Shown here one piece after another: positions 33,141 to 44,945 of a DNA stretch of 64,000 nt; within the stretch, counting starts at the first letter, position 1, and every line of letters starts with the position of its first letter. This stretch comes from Ovis canadensis. Taxonomy: Eukaryota > Chordata > Mammalia > Artiodactyla > Bovidae. The notes beneath the pieces are model-generated. The model was given only the letters and a program-made list of their open reading frames with translations, did not search any database and was not told the origin of the DNA. The stretch spans positions 114,486,501 through 114,550,500 of the forward strand of contig NC_091245.1 in assembly GCF_042477335.2 (NCBI RefSeq), written 5' to 3'. Made by a program: the position numbers and the translations under genes.

Positions 33141-34914
33141 GGAAAAAAGAAACTGGGAGGAGAGAGACAGATGCAGATGTCAGTAGGTTTACTCAGCCCA
33201 AGGGTTCATTTGGCTCCTAGAATAGCTTCTGCACCCAAACCCCAGGCCAAAGCCAGGAAAGCAAACTGGCAGCACTTGCTGCCTCCACAGTGCTAAACAT
33301 TTCCTTCTGAGTGCTCGCCCAGGCAGGAAAACACGCAATGGCAGGCAGGCTGGAACCACAATCCTAGGCACTTGCTGGGGACAAGGCTCCTCCCCAGCTC
33401 CTCTGCAAGACATCCTATATCCCCAAGGTCACGGCTCCCTCTGTGGGCACAGGGAACGGTTTCCTTCCTTTGAGTAATGACCCTGGCAGGCAAGCTCTGG
33501 GCTTGTTGGAGTGGACATATTCCTGGGATGCAGTTGGGGGAAAGAAGTCTTGTAATGTTTTTCTTGCAAAGTTTGGGTTTCTTCTAATACTAATATTTGT
33601 GTTAGGACTGTTGTCAAAGGCAGAATGGATCAGTGGAAGACAGAGTTATAGTTCAAGATGACTTAAGTGGCCGGTCTTTATGGGCCGATGGAAAATCATA
33701 GCTGTCTGTTCTCCGAAACTCTGCTTAGATTCCTGTATAGCCCTACTCAGAGACTCTGGGTGAATTCCTTCCTTTCAGGAGGCTCAAGTTTCAGGAAAGT
33801 TTTTGTTGATGGTCCTCCAGAGCCCCAGTGTGATGGATTTTTAAGTCTTTTTGATTTAGGGGTCAGTGCGAGGTTATGGATGAGCATAGGGCATATATTA
33901 GCATTATTCTTAAAGGAAGGGTGAGGTGACTAGTGTCTGATAAATGCCAAAGTGGAGCCGATCATTCTTTCTACAGGAAGGAGTCAAGGACCCCAGTCCA
34001 AGGGCTTAGTAGAGGCACAGGCAGCACTATAGGGATCCTTTTTCAGCCGTCCCTCCTCCTTAGGATTAAGGTGACACCCACCACACAATCATCAGGCCGG
34101 TCCTGGAAAGCATGCAATAAACAGTCTAGAGAGAACTGTTTTTTCCTGTCATGAGATCAGGGCTGCAGACGGTCAGAGGACCTGGGTCTGCCCATCTCTA
34201 GGGCCCTTTACCGTTTCAAGCCTTATGGTCCTTATCTATAGAGCAGGAGTAAGCACGCGTGAGGATTGAGGCAAATTAAACAAGTGAACGCTCTCTGTAA
34301 AAGGATGTGTTACAGATCCTGTGCCTACCCGCTGTCACTCCTGGCTCCGACACCATCTGCCAGACCTGAGTGGATCTGCATTTCCACCTCATCTCCCCAG
34401 TGTGAGGGGGGCACTTACCATCAGTGCCAAAGTTGGGGGCTCACCTCACGTTCATCACACTTGTTGCGCTCTCTTTCCTCCCTGGGGGTCTCACTCAATG
34501 TCATGAAATATCTCCCCATGGGTTACACCATCTGCCTTCGGTCCAACACGCCCGCCTGTTTTCACATTCCAGTTCTGACAAACAGCCACACAGACAAGAG
34601 ATGGCCATACTTTCCACAACCCTTGAACCAAAAGGTTTTGATATTTTTTTCTTTCTTCTCAGGGAGTTGTGATGTGTCTCCCTTTCCTTCTCCTCTCCTT
34701 TTTCCTGATTCTGTAACCTTGAAAGACCCTATGACTTTGAGAGGAGGACCCATGTCTCTTCAGCTAAGAAAATGTTCTGATAAATGAGAAGCAAAAGCCC
34801 TCCCCTTCGGTAATGGAGGGACAACCAGCTGCCTCTGAACGCTTCAGCGAGGACCGTCTTAAGGCTCTTGCCATCACTGGGGCAAAAGGAGTGGGCATGG
34901 GACTCGCAGCCTAC
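33141..34914. other. OLFML2B: Intron 1, nothing recognised
   Basis: No supported repeat or exon. A 173-codon plus frame (34266-34787) has no domain and lies antisense in the intron. Confidence 0.5.
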
Positions 34915-35088
34915 CTGAGATAAAACGTTCTCCTGGTTGTCTGCTTCGTTTTGCAGAGTCTCATCCTCTGTGGGTGCCACCGTCTGCACATCTGGGGGCT
35001 CGGTCGTCCCGGTGGGGGGAGAGCTGTACCCCCAGCCCAGAGTCGTAACCAGAGCGAAGCAGAGAACTAGCAGCAAAGACTTGGCCAT
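34915..35088 (-). CDS. OLFML2B: OLFML2B exon 1 (signal peptide and acidic N-terminus)
   Basis: Encodes residues 1-58. The ATG at 35088 is followed by a hydrophobic stretch ([20 protein letters not shown]) typical of a cleaved signal peptide, supporting secretion. A Thr/Pro segment and an acidic segment ([18 protein letters not shown]) follow. The exon ends ...CTCAG with donor GTAGGC starting at 34914, phase 0. The open frame runs on past 34915, but those residues (VGCESHAH...) are intron read-through. The start has G at +4 but a pyrimidine at -3, so its Kozak context is only moderate. It is chosen because the signal peptide begins there, within the CpG island. Confidence 0.95.
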
Positions 35089-35720
35089 GAGGAAGGCGAC
35101 AAGAGGGAGCTCGGCCCCTTGGAAGAATGGCTGGGGTCCGGTGCGGAGGGGGCAGGGGGAGCGGGTATCTCAGCAAGGAGTGAGGCGAGAGGGTGTCTTG
35201 GCTGGAGCCCCAGAGTGACTGCTCTAGAGCTGGGTGCGGCCGGGCAGGGCAGGAATGTGCGCCCCAGAGACCCTGGTCATCTCCTTCCCGACGCGATCAG
35301 CCGGTAGACAGTGGGGCGCAGGGCAGGAGGAGGTGACAGGAAGGTGGAGGTGGCAAGGCGAGCGCGTCGTCCTCTGGAGAGGGCTCAGGTGGAAGGAGCG
35401 GGTCCGGCGGATGCGAGCGGGGCGATGCGCGCCGGGGCGGGCGGCGGGAAGCCTGGGGGCGCACCCGGGCCCTGTGGGAGTGCGGGGCCGGCAGCGGCGG
35501 CGGTGGCGAGGGCTGCTGGGCCAGGGCGCCGCGCAGCGCTGGCGCGGAGGGAGGGCGGAGCCTCTATTGTGCCGGGCCGCGGGGATGCAGCCAGTTACCG
35601 CGCGGAGGAGGAGGAGGACCGGGAAGCGCCCTGGGCTCCGGCGGCGGGGAGACCAGCCGACCCCGCCCCCGACTCGACCTCAGCGGCTGCTCACGCCCTC
35701 CAGGGGTGACGTCGGAAGGG
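34960..35720. promoter_or_regulatory. OLFML2B: CpG island and OLFML2B promoter region
   Basis: This is the only long GC- and CpG-dense block in the window and it surrounds OLFML2B exon 1. It contains GC boxes (GGGCGG at 35553-35558, CCCCGCCCCC at 35661-35670). A CRE-like TGACGTCG lies at 35707-35714 near the upstream edge. No clear TATA box is visible at a suitable distance, consistent with a dispersed CpG-island promoter. The transcription start cannot be fixed from sequence, and the 5' UTR probably lies between 35089 and about 35600. Plus-strand open frames here (up to 180 codons at 35234-35776) are arginine/glycine-rich GC artefacts. Confidence 0.85.
35707..35714. promoter_or_regulatory. 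CRE-like site upstream of OLFML2B
   Basis: TGACGTCG differs from the palindromic CREB/ATF site TGACGTCA at its last base only. It sits at the upstream shoulder of the CpG island, about 620 bp before the start codon. Occupancy is inferred only. Confidence 0.4.
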
Positions 35721-36077
35721 CGCCTCTTTCATCTGACCGCAAAGGGGAGAGAAGTTACCCTGAGCCAGGTGCTTGAAGTTCGGGGATCCCTTGTGCCCAT
35801 TCTCTCCGAAGGAGCGAGTTTCCTGTGGGTTGGCAGGTAGGTACCAAGAGCTGTCTCCAAGCGAGAGCCAGTATAGATGGATCCTCAGCAACCCCTTTTA
35901 TTGCACCTGGAGGACCGAAGGAACATTTGCTCTTGGATGTTTCTTTTCCCTGACGACTCTGGAAAGACACTTGGCAGCTTTGAACTTAGCGCCACTGGTC
36001 GTTTGCTTGCCTGCCACAGCTTTAGAACCTGGTAATACCTCCACCCAGAGGATAACTACTGAACTCTCTGCAGGAGT

Positions 36078-36523
36078 GTCCTCAGTTCAGTTCAGCCGCT
36101 CAGTCGTGTCCGACTCATTGCGACCCCATGAACCGCACACGCCAGGCCTCCCTGTCCATCACCAATTCCCGGAGTCTACCCAGACTCATGTCCATTGAGT
36201 CGGTGATGCCATCCAACCATCTCATCCTCTGTCGTCCCCTTCTCCTCCCGCCCTCAATCTTTCCCAGCATTGGGGTCTTTTCAAATGAGTCAGCTCTTCG
36301 TATCAGGTGGCCAAAGTATTGGAGTTTCAGCGTCAACATCTGTCAATGAACACCCGGGACTGATCTCCTTTAGGATGGCCTGGTTGGATCTCCTTGCAGT
36401 CCAAGGGACTCTCAAGAGTCTTCTCCAACACCACAGTTCAAAAGCATCAATTCTTTAGCGCTCAGCTTTCTTTATAGTCCAACTCTCACATCCATACATG
36501 ACTATTGGAAAAACCATAGCTAA
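36078..36523 (-). mobile_element. BovB LINE 3' fragment
   Basis: Reverse BovB tail and C-terminal coding end (TTCAGTTCAGCCGCTCAGTC to CATGACTATTGGAAAAACC). First repeat upstream of the OLFML2B CpG island, about 360 bp beyond it. Confidence 0.9.
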
Positions 36524-37009
36524 GTTGTGTAATTATTAAAGACAAACAGAGTAGGTTTTTCAGTAAATCTCTGACAGTCTGTGGGACAGGGAGGAGGGGA
36601 GCCGGCAGCTGCTATTGGAGACGCAATTGATTGTCCACGGGAACAACTCTTACTGTCTTCATGGTTTGGGACAATTGTCAGGATCTCTGTCATTAGATGA
36701 TCTCTTAGAAGATGTCCACCTTCAACAGTGTGCAGCTGTGTTACAGTATCCCTTAATTAGGTTCCGTTTTATAAACCAACAGTGACGATTTACAGTGTCT
36801 GAATTAAAGGAGGCACTGCACCTTCTGAGACAACTGTGGAAATGCAAAACAGAGCCAGACCCCTTAGAAGATGTGAAAAGTGTCACGCATCTTTGGGAAA
36901 TTCAAACCCTGTGCCTTTTATAGTAAGGAAGAAGGGTCCTCATAATCTAAATAATAAACTATGAGATTTCAGCTCATATAAATGATGATAGTTGACAGAA
37001 GCACAGAGT

Positions 37010-39283
37010 TTTGCCAAGAGAACACACTGATCATAGCAAACATCATCTTCTAACAGCACAAGAGAAGACTCTGCACATGGACATCACCAGATGGTCAGTA
37101 CTGAAATCAGATTGATTATATTCTTTGCAGCCGAAGATGGGGAGCTGACTGTGGCTCAGATCATGAACTCCTTATTACAAAATTTAGACTGAAATTGAAA
37201 AAGTAGGGAAAACCACTAGACCATTCAGATATGACCTAAATCAAATGCCTTATAATTATACAGTAGAAGTGACAAATAGATTCAAGGGATTAGATCTGAT
37301 AGACAGAGTGCCTGAAGAACTATGGACAGAGGTTCATGACATGGTACCGGAAGCAGTAATCAAGACCATCCCCAAGAAACAGAAATGCAAAAAGGCAACA
37401 TGGTTGTCTGAGGAGGGCTTACAAATAGCTGTGAAAAGAAGAGAAGCTAAAGGCAAAGGAGAAAAGGAAAGATATGCCCATTTGAATGCAGAGTTCCAAA
37501 GAATAGCAAGGAGGTAAGAAAGCCTTCCTCAGTGATCAATGAGAAGAAAGAGGAAAACGATAGAATGGGAAAGACTAGAGATCTCTTCAAGAAAATTAAA
37601 GATACAAGAGAACATTTCATGCAAAGATAGGCTCAATAAAGGAAACAGTATGGACCTAACAGAAGCAGAAGATATTAAGAAGAGGTGGCAAGAATACACA
37701 GAAGAACTATACAAAAAAAAAAAAAGATCTTAATGACCCAGATAACCACGATGGTGTGATCGCTCATCTAGAGCCAGACATCCTGGAGTGTGAAGTCAAG
37801 TGGGCCATAGGAAGCTTCATGCATCACTATGAACAAAGCTAGTGGAGGTGATGGATTTCCAGATGAGCTATTTCAAATCCTAAAAGATAATGCTGTGAAA
37901 GTGCTGCACTCAATATGCCAGCAAATTTGGAAATCTCAGCAGGGACCACAGGACAGGAAAAGGTCAATTTTCATTCCAGTCCCAAAGAAAGTCAATGCCA
38001 AAGAATGTTCAAACTACTGCACAATTGCACTCATTTCACATGCCAGCAAAGTCATGCTCAAAATTTTCCAAGCAAGACTTCAACAGAAGCCTTGAAATTC
38101 CAGATGTATGTGAACCAAGAACTTCCAGATGTTCAAGCAGGATTTAGAAAAGGCAGAGGAACGAGGGATCAAATTGCCAAAGTCCAAACATCCAATGAAT
38201 CATAGAAAAAGCAAAAGATTTCCAGAAAAACAATTATTTCTGCTTCATTGACTATGCCAAAGCCTTTGACTGTGTGGATCACAACAAAGTGTGGAAAATT
38301 CTTAAAGAGATGGGCCTACCAGACCACCTGACCTGCCTCCTGAGAAATCCAAATGCAGGTCAAGAAGCAATAGTTAAAATCACACATAGAACAATGGACT
38401 GGTTCCAAATTGGGTAAGGAGCACATCAAGGCTGTACACTGTCACCCTGCTTATTTAACTTCTATGCAGAGTACATCATGAGAAATGCTGGGCGGATGAA
38501 GCACAAGCTGGAATCAAGATTGCAGGGAGAAATGTCAATAACCTCAGATATGCAAATGACATCACCCTTGTGGCAGAAACAGAAGAGGAACTAAAGAGCC
38601 TGTTGATGAAAGTGAAAGAGGAGAGTGAGAAAGCTGGCTTAAAACTCAAAATTCAAAAACAAAGATCATGGCATCCAGTCCCTTTAATCACTTCATGGCA
38701 AGTAGATGGGGAAACAATGGAAATAGTGACATGGGCTCCAAAATTACTGCAGACAGTGACTGCAGTCATGAAATTAAAAGGTGCTTGCTCCTTGGAAGAA
38801 GAGCTATGACCAACCTAGACAGCATATTAAAAAGCAGAGACATTATTTTGCTGACAAAGATGCGTCTAGTTAAAACTATGGTTTTTCCCATAGTCATATA
38901 TGTGCGAGTTGAACCAGAAAGAAAGCTGAGCGCTGAAGAACTGATGCTTTTGAACTGTGGTGTTGGAGGAGACTCTTAAGAGTCCCTTGGACTTTAAGGA
39001 AGTCAAGCCAGTCAATCCTAAAGGAAATAAGGTCTGATGCTGAAGCTGAAGCTCCTTGGTCGTGTGATGTAAAGAATTGACTAGCTGGAAAAGTCCTGAT
39101 GCTGGGAAAGATTAAAAGCAGAAGAAGGGGACGACAGAGGATGAGATGGTTGGATGGCATCATTGACTCAATGCACATGAGTCTGAGCAGGCTCCAGGTG
39201 AACAGGGAAGCCTGGTGTGCTGCAGTCCATTGGGTTGCAAAGAGCTGGACACGACTGAGTGACTGAACTAAACTGAACTGAAT
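37010..39283 (+). mobile_element. BovB LINE, 2.3-kb 5'-truncated copy
   Basis: Begins within the endonuclease-coding region (GCCAAGAGAACACACTGATC) and runs to the ACTGAACTAAACTGAACTG tail. RT-like frames at 37245-37517, 37829-38095 and 38570-38979 are broken by many stops and shifts. The YADD box again reads YAND (near 38549-38560). It faces the 36078-36523 fragment in inverted orientation. Confidence 0.92.
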
Positions 39284-39896
39284 ATCTTTTAGGTTGTAAA
39301 GACTTCAGAGTATTAATATAACTTAACAGCTTTTTAAAACCCAGTTTATGGGCAAAAAATTCAAGATTCTAGTTATCTGGACTTGTGGAAATATCACACA
39401 GAGAATATTAAAGCTATCAAATCTTTTTTCAAAACTAGATGGAAGTAAGCAACTATAAAATATAGTTTTAAAGTTCAATTAAAATAAGTGTTGAATGTTG
39501 GCTAAGTATAGGACAATTTGCTAGATATTTAGTTGGAACAAGAGATAGTCCACGTTTTCCTGAAGAAGTGGACTAGGAGTAAGGAGGTAAGCAGAATAAG
39601 TTACTCAAGTTGTCAGGCAGAGTAAGAGCATATCCCAAGGAGCTTAAAGAAGGATTAGGTCACTTCAAGTTGAAGGTCAGGATTTCATGAAAAAGTAACA
39701 GGTAGATGGCTGGGAGGATGGGAAGGTTTTAGCAAGGTAGTAAGATGTAGGCAAGATGAGAGGAGCCATTCTGGGCAGAGCCATCAGCCTGAATGTGCAT
39801 ATTCAGCTCTAAGTCTGATGCTCACTCCTCAGGGAAGACTTCCTGACTCCATCTCCAGCATACTTCCTCTTATCTGTTCCCATAGTACCACAGTAT

Positions 39897-40112
39897 CAGG
39901 TTTCCCAGATGGCACAGTAGTAAAGAAACCACCCGAAAGTGCAGGAAACACAGGAGACATGGGTTTGATTCCTGGTCAGGGAGATTCCCTGGAGTAGAAA
40001 ATGACAACCCACTGCAGTATTTTTGCCTGGAAAATTGCATGGACAGAGGAGCCTGGCAGGCTACAGTCCATGGGATCAAAAAGAGCTGGACACAGCTGAG
40101 CAACACATACAC
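39897..40112 (+). mobile_element. Bov-tA SINE
   Basis: tRNA-derived head (AGGTTTCCCAGATGGCAC), B-box-like GGGTTTGATTCCTGG, and tail GAGCTGGACACAGCTGAG. AGTACCA-like sequence flanks it on both sides. Confidence 0.87.
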
Positions 40113-40265
40113 ACAGTACCATGTATCTTTTCTTCATAGAGTTATGGGAATTACATTTTTATACTTCTTTGTGAGTTGTTTCAGTTGTGTCTGTCTTCAC
40201 CACTAGGCTGTAGTTCCATGACGGCAGGCTTTTGTCTGGTTTTGTTCACCATCACATTCCCAGAG

Positions 40266-40425
40266 GCTTCCCTTGTAGTGATTCTTGGGTCAGGAAGATC
40301 TCCTGGAGAAGAAAATGACAACCCATGCCAGTGTTCTTACCTGGAGAATCCCATGGACAGAGGATCCTGGCAGGCTACAGTCCATGGGGTTGTAAGAGTT
40401 GGATATGACTTAGCAACCAAACCAC
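40266..40425 (+). mobile_element. Bov-tA SINE with internal deletion
   Basis: Head GGCTTCCCTTGTAGTGATTC jumps straight to TTGGGTCAGGAAGATC, so most of the tRNA-like region, including the A-to-B box interval, is missing. Confidence 0.8.
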
Positions 40426-40878
40426 CACCACATTATCAGAGTTTAGCTAGTACCTGGAAGGAAGTAGACACTCAATTAAATTGGTTGAATGAATGGGCTA
40501 TAAATAGTCCAGTAGGATGTACTCCTAGTTACCTTCATAAATATCATTTTTGTACCTATTAGCATGCATTGGACTGCAAGGAACAGGAAATCAACAATGG
40601 CTTAATCAAATTCTCATTTATTTTTTCTCCCACTCTAAAAGACTGGAGGTTGACTATCTGAAAGTTGGTTTAGTGGCTCAGTGACATCATCAAGGACCCA
40701 ATCTCTTTCATTTCCCACTCTATTATTCTTTGGGCTTATAAAAGATTTTTTTTTTGTTTGACCTAATTGTAATTGGCTTAAGTCAGTTCCATATATCCCT
40801 TGACCATTCTCTTTTGCTAGACATTCAATTTCCCAGTCTCTCTTGCAGTTAGGGTTAGCTAAAGTGATTCAATTCTTG

Positions 40879-41114
40879 CTCAGTTCAGTTCAGTTCAGTC
40901 GCTCAATCGTGTCCGACTCTTTGCGACCCCATGAATCGCAGCACGCCAGGCCTCCTTGTCCATCACCAACTCCCAGAGTTCACTCAGAGTCGCGTCCATC
41001 AAGTCAGTGACGCCATCCAGCCATCTCATCCTCTGTCGTCCCCTTCTCCTCCTGCCCCCAATCCCTCCCATCATCAAAGTCTTCTCCAATGAGTCAACTC
41101 TTTGCATGAGGTGG
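40879..41114 (-). mobile_element. BovB 3' end fragment
   Basis: Reverse BovB tail with (TTCAG)n at 40880-40898 and end TTTGCATGAGGTGGC. Severely 5'-truncated. Confidence 0.88.
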
Positions 41115-42284
41115 CATTGAGTCAAAATAAATCTGCAGAATTTTTACAAAAGATATTTTGCTTCCTGATAAACAAATAGAAGGGAGGAGCTTTCCAGTGT
41201 CACCTTTCCCCCACTTTGTCTTTGACTGTGCTCATGGCCCCTGGAGCTGTGGCAGCCTTTTCATAACCATGAGTCCTTTCTCCTATGCTGAACTAAAATA
41301 TTCCTCCTTTCAAAGTCCACTTTTAAATCATTTTAAAGTTCAAGCCTATGGTTCTAATACAGCATATGTCTTAGCTTTCCTTTCACTTAAAGACAGACTG
41401 TATCTTCCAAGTCTCTTTCTCAAGCGAACTACACCCACTTTCTTCACCTTTCATCTCCTTTTTATTCACCTGCTTCTCAGACCACATAACCTTCTAGACC
41501 TTCTATTATTGTACTTAGTTTTTTTCTCTAGAAAACCTCCAGTCTGAGTATCTGTTAGAGTATATTGACACTATTTTCTCTATTTTTCTGGGCACTGTTG
41601 TTTTATTAATACAACCCAAGATTGCCTTAGTGTTTTCAGTAGTTACATCACACCAATGATTCATATTGATTCATTTTTAAATGTAGTTTTTCCTGTTATT
41701 TTTTAGCGTGAATTTTATACTTGTTTTCCCCATTCTGTGCTTTCCAGCTGAGTTCTTTTTATTTTTTTTAACTCGAGTGCAAGCCTTTACATTTTTTTTT
41801 CCCCACTGAATATTACGATGGTTTTGGCCCATCTTTTCATTCTGTTGAAATCTTGCTCTTTTTACTCTTGTTCCAGTTTGGGATAATTTCCAAATTCAAT
41901 AAGTGTAGTTTCTATCTTAATGCAGATCACTAATTTGAAAAAATCATAATTATTCATATTCTAGAGCCCTACGCAGAATAGGAAAGTCTTTCCTTATTGA
42001 TATTAATATTTTGTTAATTGCTTAGGCAGTCAGAGGCATTGATGCCTAGGTCACATGTTTTCATCATGTCTAAAAGCATTTCCAGATAGATTTTGTCACC
42101 TACCTTTCAGAAACCCAGATATACTGTAGCATATACTCCCACCTGCCAGGAAGATAACCTGATCTGAAGATCCTGAGATGAGCTGGGTTTGGCTTTAGAG
42201 CATCCAAGTTAACACAAACTCTGTGAAACATTTGTTAAATGCCCAAAGATTCCACTTCACTTAATCTTCAGCATATTCATGTAA
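41115..42284. other. Intergenic, AT-rich, nothing recognised
   Basis: No confident repeat or gene. T-rich stretches near 41750-41810 only. Confidence 0.5.
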
Positions 42285-42480
42285 AATGAGTACTGCTCTA
42301 CCTGTTTACAGATGAAGTCTTTGAGGCACCTAGACAATGAACTGTATGGTGGCCACCCTGTACTGAGTGCTCACTGTGTACAGGTGTCATTTGATGTTAA
42401 AAACAAAACAAAACGCTGAGCGATGTAGTACCATCCGCTTTTGCAAATGAGGAAACAGCTTCAAAGAGGGACATGCTTAC
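42285..42480 (-). mobile_element. MIR-like remnant
   Basis: TGTTTACAGATGAAGTC and TTTGCAAATGAGGAAACAGC resemble the reverse MIR core, possibly two copies. Confidence 0.45.
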
Positions 42481-44204
42481 TGTGGAAATGTTCAAAGAAG
42501 AGGGTCCCAGAAAGTCCTGAGCATGCCGCTTGAGCAACCTGAGACTCAGAACCTTTATAGGCTTTGGCCAGTTGGCAGGTTGTGGGTCTCTGGGGCTCCC
42601 TCGGATGTTGCATCCACCAGGCCTCCCCAGTCAAGTTTGCTTCTGGCAAGAGCATCTGTTTTCCAGTTTACCTGGGAGCCCCCTGGCTTTGCTCTAAAAT
42701 GCTTGTCTGTTGAAAACCAAGGCTTCATTTGCCAGGTGGGGCTGGGTTGGCTAGAAATGACCTGCCACCTTAGTGTGTAATTTAGAAAATGCACCTGCCC
42801 CCACAGCATCAGAATCAAAGAGCGGGGCAAAATCCCACGAGCCACATCATTCTGCCATCTCGCTTCCCTGGCTCATTGTAGGGTGGGAACCCTGCCAGGG
42901 AACTGCCATAAAGTGCTGGAAAGGATGATGGAAAGCATGGCCGAAAATGAGGTCTTTTTTCCCCTGTTCTCTCTGCTTTGCTGTTTTCTCAGCTTCTTAT
43001 TTTGCCTTTGATCTTCTAGGTTTCCTCTCTCTTTTAATTCAGTTTAACTCAGTTATTGAATGTATATTATGAGCCGGGTGCTCTATGGCCTGCTGAACAC
43101 AAAAGATGAAAAAGACAAAACCTCTGCCTTTAGGAGCTCATGTTATAAAGATTACGTGTAATCCTTGAGAGGCATACAAAAGAGCTTTTTTCCCCTCTGA
43201 AAGTATTTAGTAAAAACAAAATTGTTCATAACTGCAAGAGAGCTGGGCAGTGAGGAGTCATTAAAAGATGTGGGCCAGGAGAATGGCCATGGTCCGATTA
43301 GATGACTCACTCATGTGGTGACGAGTCGCGAGCAGAGGGAAAGACAAAACAATTACCTGCAGTTCTCCGCTTGCAGTCCCCCTGGCCTCCTGGGCTGGCT
43401 CTGCCCAAGCCGGAGTCCTGCACTAGATAGGCCATTGCTCTGATTTAGAGGGACGCTCCCCTGCCCTCTATGACTTGCAGTGACCCAAGGAGGGATAGGT
43501 AGGCAGAGGCCGTTTGCCCTACCAAAGAAGTTCCTGTGACTGCTACATGGCAGAGCTGCAGGAGATATCATTCCCATCAGAACTCATATGAGTGGAGCAC
43601 TCCAAAATAATGTAGGCACAGCCCACAGCACCAAACACTGTCCTGGGACAGGCCAGGAGCACCGCATAGAGCCTGTGGCTTCTCCACAGCGTTTCTTCCC
43701 TCCCTCTCTCTCATCCCACCCCCTCCCTCCCCTCCCACTACCTCTCTCCTGGTTCCAGGAGGCCTCCATGCTTACAAGCAGAGAGCAGATGGGCACACAT
43801 CACATGCTTGTGATGTGCTGTTTCGAGACATTCACACGCCTCCCCTGTCTTTTCATTTATAGCCCTTTAATACGTTCTGCCTTCAGAGATGAGTCTTTAT
43901 ACATAAATACTTCTGGTAGAGGCAATGAATTGCCTGGAATCTATACCAGGGAATAAATAAACAGCTGATAACAGATTTTGCTATGGAAGAAGCAGTGGGA
44001 AAACATTGCAAAGTCCGAAGGACACATTACTGGGCAATTCCAGAGAGGAGAATGTGGAGAAAGGCAAGGCCTGGTCTGTGTTCTACCACCTAGGCTATAA
44101 ATGAGGTGTAGGGATTCATTCTTGATCATTAGGGGTGCATAGACATTGGTTCAGTAAAGACTGGGAGAGGGGACTCCAGGTAGAAACCTGGAGCTTTCTC
44201 CAGG
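42481..44204. other. Intergenic, no gene supported
   Basis: A probable L2 scrap (reverse) lies at 43045-43150 (TATTGAATGTATATTATGAG). The rest carries no recognised feature; poly-T at 44207-44236 ends the stretch. Confidence 0.5.
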
Positions 44205-44244
44205 TTTTTTTTTTCTTTTTTTTTTTTTAATTTTTTAGTAAAAA

Positions 44245-44945
44245 CAAAATGATAAAACTGTGGAGAGTTATTGGGAAGTGCAAGGAAAGCCGGAGCATGG
44301 GGTTACAGTGGACCGAGAGAAGGGGAAGCAACATGGGTGAGAAGGCAGGGCCACATCATGCCACGCCTGTGCACTGTGCTGCTTGGATTTGGAACCAAAG
44401 GCTCTGGAGAGACTCCAAAATTGCTGTAAGCAAGGGAGTGAAATGATTAAACTTGAGTTCTGGTAGATGGTCCTGGCAGTAGAATGGATTGGAGGCTCAG
44501 ACTGAAGTGGGTAGACCTGTTTGGAAGTATGAGATGGAAAGGTGCTGATAAAGGCAATGCAATAGAGAAAGAGGGGTGGGTAGGAGATGCAGTGGAGACG
44601 GCAATGGCACCCCACTCCAGTCCTTTTGCCTGGAAAATCCATGGACGGAGGAGACTGGTAGGCTGCAGTCCATGGGTTCGCGAAGAGTCAGACACGACTG
44701 AGCGACTTCACTTTCACTTTTTACTTTCATGCATTGGAGAAGGAAGGGGCAACCCACTCCAGTGTTCTTGTCTGGAGAATCCCAGGGACGGCGGAGCCTG
44801 GTGGGCTGCCGTCTATGGGGCCACACAGAGTCGGACACGACTGAAGCGACTCAGCAGCAGCAACAGCAGCACCAGGAGATACAGAACGAGGTAGAAGTAA
44901 TAGGAGTCAGTAAACCTCTAGATATGGGGGAGAGAGTAAGGCGAA
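44245..44945 (-). mobile_element. L2 LINE remnant with Bov-A2 inside
   Basis: GGGAGTGAAATGATTAAACT, GTAGAATGGATTGGAGGCTC and GGAAGTATGAGATGGAAAGG resemble the reverse L2 region, continued after the SINE. Confidence 0.5.
44593..44873 (+). mobile_element. Bov-A2 SINE
   Basis: Two Bov-A monomers with a CAGCAGCAACAGCAGC tail. The flanks AGGAGATGCAG (44582-44592) and AGGAGATACAG (44874-44884) form an 11-bp duplication with one change. Confidence 0.92.

Larger units (their letters stand above)
1887..35088 (-). other. OLFML2B: OLFML2B locus, coding exons 1-6 (partial gene, 3' end off-window)
   Basis: Six separate minus-strand coding blocks encode consecutive segments that I recognise as olfactomedin-like 2B, a secreted matrix glycoprotein. 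Every internal junction has an AG acceptor and GT donor. Frames join without a break (junction phases 0,0,0,0,1), and the exon 6 donor is phase 1. Exon lengths 174, 264, 108, 177, 226 and 552 give 1501 coding bases: 500 codons plus the first base of codon 501. The family's C-terminal olfactomedin beta-propeller is not encoded here and should begin in the next exon, left of position 1. The protein is expected to enter the secretory pathway and multimerise through its coiled coil and cysteines. No premature stop or frameshift is seen in any exon, so the gene looks intact. Confidence 0.96.
39790..40500 (+). mobile_element. L2 LINE 3' end split by two SINEs
   Basis: L2 pieces: GGGAAGACTTCCTGACTCC near 39832, CACCACTAGGCTGTAGTTCC near 40198, and GTTGAATGAATGGG near 40484. 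Together they form one plus-oriented L2 3' end with Bov-tA insertions between. Confidence 0.75.

Noticed and set aside
35234-35776. 180-codon plus-strand frame in the CpG island
   Set aside because: Arg/Gly-rich product expected from GC-rich DNA with few stops; overlaps the OLFML2B promoter and has no domain.
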